From Clostridium sp. UBA4746 (GTDB lineage: Bacteria; Bacillota; Clostridia; Clostridiales; Clostridiaceae): a stretch of 10,196 nucleotides of DNA. The notes beneath the pieces are model-generated. The model did no database searches. It was not told the DNA's origin and worked only from the letters and a program-made list of their open reading frames with translations. A program made the translations under genes and the position numbers. The stretch covers positions 20,370 through 30,565 of the forward strand of contig DHIM01000016.1 in NCBI GenBank assembly GCA_002403785.1. Reading direction: 5' to 3'. The stretch's first letter is position 1; the number at the start of each line of letters is the position of its first letter. Below are positions 1 through 3,812 of this stretch, in pieces.

Positions 1-2
1 AG

Positions 3-131
3 CCTGCATTAGTATCAGACGTAGTTTTTGCTAAAGGAAAGTTAGTAGATCTTTTGAAAAAAGAAAAAAAGGAGTTTATAGAATTTGAAAATTTTTCAGA
101 AGTTTGGGATAAACTAAAGATCTACCTATAA
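3..131 (+). CDS. C-terminal fragment of a probable HAD-family phosphatase (MtnX / phosphoserine-phosphatase-like)
   Basis: Only the last 42 codons are present; the gene begins before the window. The frame opens at base 3 and ends with TAA at 129-131. The visible stretch contains SDVVFAKGKLVDLL and then FENFSEVWDKL. This resembles the C-terminal end of HAD subfamily IB phosphatases of the MtnX type. In those, a conserved Asp motif is followed by an 'aDivFAk..L' segment, and the protein ends in a 'F..f.eV...L' helix. These enzymes remove phosphate from small phosphorylated metabolites, in the methionine salvage pathway for MtnX itself, and act in the cytoplasm. The catalytic DxDxT motif lies outside the window, so substrate and exact family cannot be settled. 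The assignment rests on a short tail and is tentative. The gene converges on nfo across a shared terminator. Confidence 0.5.
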   Translation, partial: PALVSDVVFAKGKLVDLLKKEKKEFIEFENFSEVWDKLKIYL

Positions 132-182
132 AAAATACACTTATTTGCTTAATATTTTGATTAAGTAAATAAGTGTATTTTT
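131..182. terminator. Bidirectional hairpin terminator between convergent genes
   Basis: The arms at 131-153 and 160-182 form a 23-bp stem with one G-U wobble and a 6-nt loop (154-159). The stem starts with an A-run and ends with a T-run, so a U-tract follows the hairpin whichever strand is transcribed. It lies just after the stop of the plus-strand phosphatase fragment and 24 bp past the stop of the minus-strand nfo gene, the expected place for a terminator serving both. Confidence 0.88.
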
Positions 183-205
183 GTTATTACAAAATTTTTA
201 CCATA

Positions 206-1039
206 TTAGTCTATGTATGCTTCTCGTAACATCTTAATTTCCTTTGCATGACCAGCTAATTCATTTGGAGTTTCTAAATAGAATGGTAATTGACGAAGTT
301 TTGGATGATTAATAATCTTACTGATTGCTTCTAATCCAATGGAACCTTCACCAATTGTTTCATGGCGATCTTTATGACTTTCGAATGGATTTTTACTATC
401 ATTTAGATGAATTGCATAAAGTTTATCAAGACCAATAATTCTATCAAATTCATCTATCACTCCATCCAAATCATTAACGATATCATAACCAGCATCGTAT
501 ATATGACAAGTGTCAAGGCATACACCTATTTTATCTGAAAGTGTAACACCATCAAGAATTTGTTTTAATTCTTCAAATGTTCGCCCTACTTCCGTTCCTT
601 TACCAGCCATTGTTTCAAGAAGTACAATAGTCGTTTGTTCCCTTTTTAATATACCATTAAGCATATTTATAATATATTCTATACCTACCTCTGTTCCTTG
701 TTTTACATGACTACCTGGATGAAAATTATAAAAACTATTTGGGAAAAATTCCATCCTAGCTAAATCATCTTTCATAATCATCACTGCAAATTCTCTTGTT
801 TTTTCATCCGCGGAACAAGCATTTAGTGTGTATGGCGCATGTGCTAGGATTGTAGCAAATTTGTTTTCTTTTAATAATTCTAGCAAAGCTGCTACGTCCC
901 TTGGATCAATTTCTTTTGCTTTACTACCTCTAGGATTACGAGTGAAAAACTGAAATGTATTTGCACCTATACTAAGAGCATCTTGACCCATAGCTTTATA
1001 ACCTTTTGATACCGATAAATGGCAACCTATATTTAACAT
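206..1039 (-). CDS. nfo: Endonuclease IV (AP endonuclease, Nfo)
   Basis: This is a 277-residue class II apurinic/apyrimidinic endonuclease of base excision repair. It cuts the DNA backbone 5' of abasic sites and cleans blocked 3' ends, using three zinc ions. All nine expected metal ligands are visible in order: H67 (in AHAPY), H107 (NFHPGSH), E142 (LLETMAGKG), D176 and H179 (CLDTCHIYDAGYD), H211 (HLNDSKN), D224 and H226 (DRHETIGEG) and E256 (YLETP). The length and the N-terminus (MLNIGCHLS) are normal for the family. The start is supported by a GGAGGAA ribosome binding site at 1045-1051. The gene follows the M24 peptidase gene by about 74 bp with no terminator between them, so the two are probably co-transcribed. 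It ends at the shared terminator at 131-182. No catalytic residue is missing. Confidence 0.97.
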   Translation of the reverse strand: MLNIGCHLSVSKGYKAMGQDALSIGANTFQFFTRNPRGSKAKEIDPRDVAALLELLKENKFATILAHAPYTLNACSADEKTREFAVMIMKDDLARMEFFPNSFYNFHPGSHVKQGTEVGIEYIINMLNGILKREQTTIVLLETMAGKGTEVGRTFEELKQILDGVTLSDKIGVCLDTCHIYDAGYDIVNDLDGVIDEFDRIIGLDKLYAIHLNDSKNPFESHKDRHETIGEGSIGLEAISKIINHPKLRQLPFYLETPNELAGHAKEIKMLREAYID

Positions 1040-1113
1040 AATTGTTCCTCCAATAATAAATTGTATTTTTATTTACTTATAGAACCCCCCCACTACTTAA
1101 AGGTAATCTTACC

Positions 1114-2190
1114 CTATTCTACAATAATTAAATCTTTTGTATAATTGTTTAATACTTCACACCCATCTTTGGTAACTATTACTAAATCTTCAATGCGAAC
1201 TCCTACGTCACCCGGAAGGTAGATACCTGGTTCAATGGAGAAAATTTGTCCTATCTGAACTTTATCAGTATTAGCTGGCGAAACATCACCAAAATCATGG
1301 ACTTCAATTCCTATTGAGTGCCCTAATCTATGAGTGAAATATTTTCCATAACCTTTTCCGGTTATATAGTCTCTAGCTGAGGCATCGATATCACAGAATC
1401 TAACTCCTGCTTTAACTTTCTCAATTCCTCTTTTATTTGCTTCTTTTACAATATTATAAACTTCTCTACTGTGGTCTGATGCTGTTTTGTAGAATACAGT
1501 TCTAGTCATGTCTGAGCAGTATGAATTAATTTTGCATCCGATATCAATAACTATACTGTCCCCTTCTTTAACTGTTGATTCATTCATTTCATGATGAGGG
1601 TCAGCAGCATTTGCACCATAACCTATAATTGGATCAAATGAATGACCCTGTGCACCCATTTCTTCCCATATGTCACCAAGTAACTTCCCCATTTTCTTTT
1701 CTGTATATTTTTCAGGTATAAGTTTTATCATTTTATCTACAGCGGTATCATTTAATACTGAAGCTATTCTCATTAAATCTTTTTCCACTTCATCCTTACA
1801 CATTCGTACTCTGTCAATAATTTCAGATCCATTAACAAATGTACTACCGCCTTTCAACTTCATTAGTTTTATTAAAAAACGAGATGGCCAATTTTTATCT
1901 ATACCCATTGGTTTATCCTTATCAATGTTTTCTGCAATAATTTCTACTGGACTTTGAGTATCGTTAAACCATATTTTTTCTACTCCTAAATTTTCACTTA
2001 CAGGGAATAACTCATTAATAAATAATTTATTATGTCCATTTAAATTAATATAGAGTACAAGCATTCTCTCTCCAGATAAAATCCATTTTCCTGTAAGATA
2101 ATATATTGCCGCTGGGTCAGAAACTATCATTTGAGGTATTTTCTTCTCTTTCATACTCTTTAGAACTTTGTTAAGTCTTTCTTTTATCAT
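1114..2190 (-). CDS. M24-family metallopeptidase (Xaa-Pro aminopeptidase / dipeptidase type)
   Basis: A 358-residue cytoplasmic 'pita-bread' metallopeptidase that removes N-terminal residues next to proline or cleaves Xaa-Pro dipeptides. Residues 1-130 form the creatinase-like N-terminal domain; about 135-350 is the catalytic M24 domain. The five dinuclear-metal ligands are D216 and D227 (DIGCKINSYCSDMTRT), H291 (HRLGHSIGIEVH), E320 (SIEPGIY) and E334 (VRIEDL). Supporting histidines are H199 (ADPHHEM) and H298. The family includes PepP, PepQ and YpdF, and the sequence alone does not separate them. Start choice: the longest frame begins at a TTG at 2194-2196, but the AGGAGG at 2200-2205 is only 3 nt from it. 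The ATG at 2188-2190 is 9 nt away and is preferred. nfo follows on the same strand, probably in the same transcript. Confidence 0.93.
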   Translation of the reverse strand: MIKERLNKVLKSMKEKKIPQMIVSDPAAIYYLTGKWILSGERMLVLYINLNGHNKLFINELFPVSENLGVEKIWFNDTQSPVEIIAENIDKDKPMGIDKNWPSRFLIKLMKLKGGSTFVNGSEIIDRVRMCKDEVEKDLMRIASVLNDTAVDKMIKLIPEKYTEKKMGKLLGDIWEEMGAQGHSFDPIIGYGANAADPHHEMNESTVKEGDSIVIDIGCKINSYCSDMTRTVFYKTASDHSREVYNIVKEANKRGIEKVKAGVRFCDIDASARDYITGKGYGKYFTHRLGHSIGIEVHDFGDVSPANTDKVQIGQIFSIEPGIYLPGDVGVRIEDLVIVTKDGCEVLNNYTKDLIIVE

Positions 2191-2199
2191 TAACAATCC

Positions 2200-2205
2200 C
2201 CTCCT
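2200..2205 (-). promoter_or_regulatory. Shine-Dalgarno site deciding the M24 peptidase start
   Basis: AGGAGG reads on the minus strand here. It lies 9 nt before the ATG at 2190 but only 3 nt before the in-frame TTG at 2196. It therefore selects the ATG and shortens the longest open frame by two codons. Confidence 0.75.
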
Positions 2206-2274
2206 AAAATAAGCAGTAATTTATGTTTTTTCTACTTTTAATCTATCATAAAAAAATAACAATGTACACTATAT

Positions 2275-2291
2275 TTAATGTATTACATTAA
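2275..2291. promoter_or_regulatory. 17-bp perfect palindrome upstream of the M24 peptidase (candidate operator)
   Basis: TTAATGTA-T-TACATTAA is a perfect inverted repeat with 8-bp arms around one central base, 85 bp upstream of the peptidase ATG. Its core reads GT-N3-AC, which matches the general operator style of GntR-type regulators. The size and position suit a dimeric repressor, but no regulator is identified and AT-rich palindromes arise by chance in such spacers. Confidence 0.3.
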
Positions 2292-2307
2292 TCTTTATAT
2301 CTTAAAT

Positions 2308-2330
2308 AAAAAAAGGCCATAAGCCTTTTT
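2308..2330 (-). terminator. Rho-independent terminator of the DUF6465-like gene
   Basis: Arms AAAAAGGC (2310-2317) and GCCTTTTT (2323-2330) enclose a 5-nt loop. Read on the minus strand, the hairpin starts 18 bp after the stop codon at 2349 and runs into seven consecutive T. The stem is short with a GGC core, but the layout is that of an intrinsic terminator. It separates this gene from the peptidase-nfo unit. Confidence 0.75.
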
Positions 2331-2348
2331 CATTTTTGTAATATTATA

Positions 2349-2756
2349 TTAATCTAATTTAAGGTCTATTTTAATTTCGCCATTTACCAAGCAATAGGCT
2401 ATATCTTCTTCAACCTTTATATATACATCTAATGTTTTAAGTTCTGTAATTTTATGAGATTTTATCCATTCTTCATAAACTTTTTCTAATACTGTTTCTT
2501 TAGAAACCTCTTTTCCTTGATATTGAACGTAAAATCCAACATTAATTTTCTTAGCTATTGTTCTCTTAGCTACTGTTTTTTTTGCAACAGTAGTTGCCTT
2601 CTTAGCTTTGGATTTAACATTTTTAGCAATACCTTTCACCGCATTAATAGTCTTTCCAACATTTTCTTTTGTGGCATCAGATACTATTGTTATTGCTTCC
2701 TCTGTTCCCACGTTCAAACCTTCTTTTGTAGAATCTAAAATATTTCCCTCGTTCAT
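2349..2756 (-). CDS. DUF6465-like protein with Lys/Ala-rich N-terminal linker
   Basis: A 135-residue protein in two parts. Residues 1-46 are mixed and polar. Residues about 47-70 are a run rich in lysine, alanine, valine and threonine (KSKAKKA, KKTVAKRTIAKK) resembling histone H1 or bacterial Lys/Ala tails. Residues 71-135 form a compact domain (VGFYVQYQGKEVS, TLDVYIKVEEDIAYCLVNGEIKIDLKL). I recognise this as the DUF6465 domain, which in Clostridia often sits behind a similar basic linker and has no established function. There is no signal peptide or membrane segment. The basic linker suggests nucleic-acid or polyanion binding, which is inference only. The start is set by GGGGG at 2764-2768, 7 nt before the ATG. 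An overlapping upstream ATG reads only ATG AAA TGA. The gene appears monocistronic, with its own promoter, long leader and terminator. Confidence 0.8.
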   Translation of the reverse strand: MNEGNILDSTKEGLNVGTEEAITIVSDATKENVGKTINAVKGIAKNVKSKAKKATTVAKKTVAKRTIAKKINVGFYVQYQGKEVSKETVLEKVYEEWIKSHKITELKTLDVYIKVEEDIAYCLVNGEIKIDLKLD

Positions 2757-2871
2757 TTCATTACCCCCAATTATAAATAATTTTTATGCTTATTAATTCT
2801 ATTCGATTTTTTTCTTTAAAACCCTTTTTTTAGGATATTAATATAATTCCATAAAATCTAATTATAAATTA

Positions 2872-2880
2872 CCTCCTTTC
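2872..2880 (-). promoter_or_regulatory. Orphan Shine-Dalgarno sequence, possible STAB-SD mRNA stabiliser
   Basis: GAAAGGAGG reads on the minus strand here, about 115 nt upstream of the DUF6465-like start. The nearest downstream ATG gives only a four-codon frame (M-E-L-Y-stop) at excessive spacing. The motif is therefore not serving an evident gene. The same nonamer, far upstream in the leader, is the 30S-binding stabiliser described for Bacillus thuringiensis cry3A. That role here is inferred. Confidence 0.4.
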
Positions 2881-2898
2881 TTATTAATAGTTCTATCT

Positions 2899-2933
2899 AT
2901 TATTTATTGTATAATTATTTATTGTATAATTAT
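2899..2933. repeat. 15-bp tandem repeat, about 2.3 copies
   Basis: ATTATTTATTGTATA occurs at 2899-2913 and identically at 2914-2928, followed by a 5-nt partial third copy. On the minus strand each unit contains TACAAT, a -10-like hexamer. The first copy met in transcription lies 16 bp from a TTGATT (2943-2948), so the repeat may duplicate a secondary promoter element. Confidence 0.9.
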
Positions 2934-2949
2934 ATTAAAAATAATCAAT

Positions 2950-2973
2950 ATGCCATATTATGCCAACATGCCT
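2950..2973. promoter_or_regulatory. Three phased ATGCC/GGCAT motifs at a predicted transcription start (candidate operator)
   Basis: ATGCC occurs at 2950-2954, 2960-2964 and 2969-2973 (GGCAT on the transcribed minus strand), spaced 10 and 9 bp, about one helical turn. The first motif falls on the start site predicted from the promoter at 2981-3009. This layout would suit a protein bound along one DNA face or a site-specific repressor. No factor is identified. Confidence 0.4.
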
Positions 2974-2980
2974 TTATATT

Positions 2981-3009
2981 ATTATACACAATATTAACAT
3001 AAATTTCAA
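2981..3009 (-). promoter_or_regulatory. Sigma-A-type promoter for the DUF6465-like gene
   Basis: On the minus strand TTGAAA (3004-3009), a 17-bp spacer and a perfect TATAAT (2981-2986) form a near-consensus vegetative promoter. The predicted start is near 2974. It is the best promoter match I found in the window. It lies downstream of the yvrJ terminator and so drives the DUF6465-like gene independently. Confidence 0.7.
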
Positions 3010-3025
3010 TATTCAACATAAACTA

Positions 3026-3063
3026 TAAAAAATAAAAAACAAGAATACCAAAACGGTACCCTT
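3026..3063 (-). terminator. Intrinsic terminator of the YvrJ-family gene
   Basis: The arms at 3041-3049 and 3055-3063 enclose a 5-nt loop. On the minus-strand RNA the 9-bp stem is AAGGGTACC paired with GGTATTCTT, including two G-U pairs. A T-rich run follows (3026-3040). The G-U pairs mean it works only in the minus orientation. The stem overlaps the yvrJ stop codon at 3062-3064. Confidence 0.75.
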
Positions 3064-3223
3064 ATTTTTCGTATTTTCCTATAACAGTGGATATAATCAC
3101 AGTTAGGTAAGAAATAGATTTATTGAGATCCTCAATTTTCTTTTCAAACCTAACCAGCAAATATATACTCACACCTATAGGGAAGCCAACTGTACTAACC
3201 AGTTTAACAAATGCATCATACAT
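3062..3223 (-). CDS. yvrJ: YvrJ-family small protein (53 residues)
   Basis: A short gene encoding 53 residues: MYDAFVKLVSTVGFPIGVSI, then YLLVRFEKKIEDLNKSI, then a second hydrophobic stretch (YLTVIISTVIG) and the tail KYEK. The 'GFPI.V.IYLLVRFEKKI..L' signature matches the YvrJ family of Bacilli and Clostridia, which are about 50 residues long and have no known biochemical function. Residues 6-25 look like a membrane helix with a charged segment after it, so a small membrane peptide is likely. Start choice: an in-frame ATG at 3227-3229 is only 1 nt from the GGGAGGT ribosome binding site (3231-3237). The ATG at 3221-3223 is 7 nt away and also gives the usual family N-terminus. It has its own terminator. 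In other clostridia YvrJ often sits near DUF1659 and DUF2922 genes, which are absent here. Confidence 0.88.
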   Translation of the reverse strand: MYDAFVKLVSTVGFPIGVSIYLLVRFEKKIEDLNKSISYLTVIISTVIGKYEK

Positions 3224-3230
3224 GAGCATT

Positions 3231-3237
3231 ACCTCCC
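3231..3237 (-). promoter_or_regulatory. Ribosome binding site deciding the YvrJ start
   Basis: GGGAGGT on the minus strand lies 7 nt from the ATG at 3223 and 1 nt from the ATG at 3229. It favours the inner start. Confidence 0.75.
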
Positions 3238-3450
3238 TCACCGTTACAGCTAATATATATGATGTTTCTAAATTGTTTTGTCTGAGTTTTTTATATTAAA
3301 CCATAATACAATATTACACTCACACTTAATAAAATACGGAATATATTAAAGTACAGCTACAACCTAATTAACTTAACAACTTTCAAAAGAAGTTCATCTC
3401 CTATATGTAGTGATATATATCAAGCCAACTCCAATACTTAAGTAAAAGTG

Positions 3451-3456
3451 TATAAT
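3451..3456 (+). promoter_or_regulatory. Possible -10 element for the Gly/Cys-rich gene
   Basis: A perfect TATAAT lies 79 bp upstream of the ATG. There is no recognisable -35 at 16-18 bp and no TGn extension. It may need an activator, or another sigma factor may be used. Confidence 0.3.
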
Positions 3457-3490
3457 TTCTTGTTAAAGTAGCTAATTAATTTACTTTAGT

Positions 3491-3506
3491 AAACTTTTAA
3501 ACTTTT
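3491..3506. repeat. Tandem 8-bp repeat AAACTTTT
   Basis: AAACTTTT occurs twice without a gap (3491-3498 and 3499-3506), just after the TTACT-TT-AGTAA inverted repeat at 3481-3492. It lies in the leader or promoter of the Gly/Cys-rich gene. The significance is unknown. Confidence 0.55.
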
Positions 3507-3534
3507 ACTTATTAAAAATAAGGAGGTTATTTAT

Positions 3535-3756
3535 ATGAGTCATAGACATAGAGATTGTTGTTGCTGTAAACCTGTTAGACGCTGTGAACCTGTTTGTAGA
3601 TGTGAAAACAGCTGCGGAAACGGTGGATTTGGCGGTGGATTTGGTGGTGGCTGCGGTGGCGGCGGTGGCATCTTGTTAATTCTTTTACTATTAGGTTGTG
3701 GTGGTATTGGCGGCCGTGGTGGCTGCGGCGGCGGATTTGGAGGATTTGGCATTTAG
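3535..3756 (+). CDS. Gly/Cys-rich small protein of unknown function
   Basis: A 73-residue protein of extreme composition: 27 glycines and 11 cysteines. Residues 3-11 (HRHRDCCCC) and 17-27 form a His/Arg/Cys head. Residues 28-45 are a glycine-rich stretch, 46-53 (ILLILLLL) a short hydrophobic core, and 54-73 a second Gly/Cys tail. Small proteins of this style in clostridia are sometimes named after chorion high-cysteine proteins or grouped with spore-coat-like peptides; their function is not known. Translation looks strong: AGGAGGT at 3521-3527 is 7 nt before the ATG, and a strong terminator follows. The coding sequence is far richer in G+C than its surroundings, which follows from Gly (GGN) codons. 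The opposite strand is also open here but has no ribosome binding site. Metal binding, disulfide cross-linking or a coat role are possible inferences. It is the only complete plus-strand gene in the window. Confidence 0.8.
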   Translation: MSHRHRDCCCCKPVRRCEPVCRCENSCGNGGFGGGFGGGCGGGGGILLILLLLGCGGIGGRGGCGGGFGGFGI

Positions 3757-3772
3757 TTAGTTAATTTTAAGA

Positions 3773-3812
3773 AGGCACCTCTAATAGATTTTATTAGAAG
3801 TGCCTCTTTTTT
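3773..3812 (+). terminator. Strong terminator after the Gly/Cys-rich gene
   Basis: The arms at 3773-3786 and 3792-3805 pair (AGGCAC with GTGCCT, CTAATA with TATTAG, one mismatch between) around a 5-nt loop. A run of six T follows (3807-3812). The T-run overlaps the stop codon of the convergent ABC-F gene. The hairpin may also end that minus-strand transcript, though its T-tract is weaker on that side. Confidence 0.88.

Larger units (their letters stand above)
2757..2974 (-). other. Long 5' leader of the DUF6465-like gene
   Basis: No gene is visible between 2757 and 3061. If the promoter at 2981-3009 is correct, the mRNA carries a leader of about 215 nt. In transcript order it contains three GGCAT motifs (2950-2973), a 15-bp tandem repeat (2899-2933) and an orphan GAAAGGAGG (2872-2880). 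An AT-rich stretch then leads to the real ribosome binding site. I found no recognisable riboswitch or T-box core. Confidence 0.45.
3238..3534. other. Divergent intergenic region between yvrJ and the Gly/Cys-rich gene
   Basis: About 300 bp with no credible gene on either strand. It should hold the promoters of both divergent genes. On the plus strand a TATAAT at 3451-3456 is the best -10 candidate, without a good -35. Near the plus-strand gene are a TTACT-TT-AGTAA inverted repeat (3481-3492), AAAGTA/TACTTT arms (3465-3470 and 3482-3487) and a tandem AAACTTTT (3491-3506). I could not fit a clear sporulation sigma factor consensus. Confidence 0.6.

Noticed and set aside
2517..2796. Two overlapping plus-strand open frames opposite the DUF6465-like gene
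   Set aside because: No suitable ribosome binding site, and hydrophobic or Phe/Ser-rich composition expected from reading Lys/Ala codons backwards. The minus-strand gene has promoter, ribosome binding site and terminator.
2899..2933. CRISPR-like direct repeats
   Set aside because: The copies are contiguous with no spacers, only 15 bp long, and no cas genes are present.
2757..2974. Riboswitch or T-box in the long DUF6465-like leader
   Set aside because: No recognisable conserved core or terminator/antiterminator pair, and the downstream gene is not one known to be under such control.
3540..3752. 70-residue proline-rich open frame on the strand opposite the Gly/Cys-rich gene
   Set aside because: It is the mirror of GGN glycine codons (CCN proline), has no ribosome binding site, and lies entirely over a well-supported plus-strand gene.
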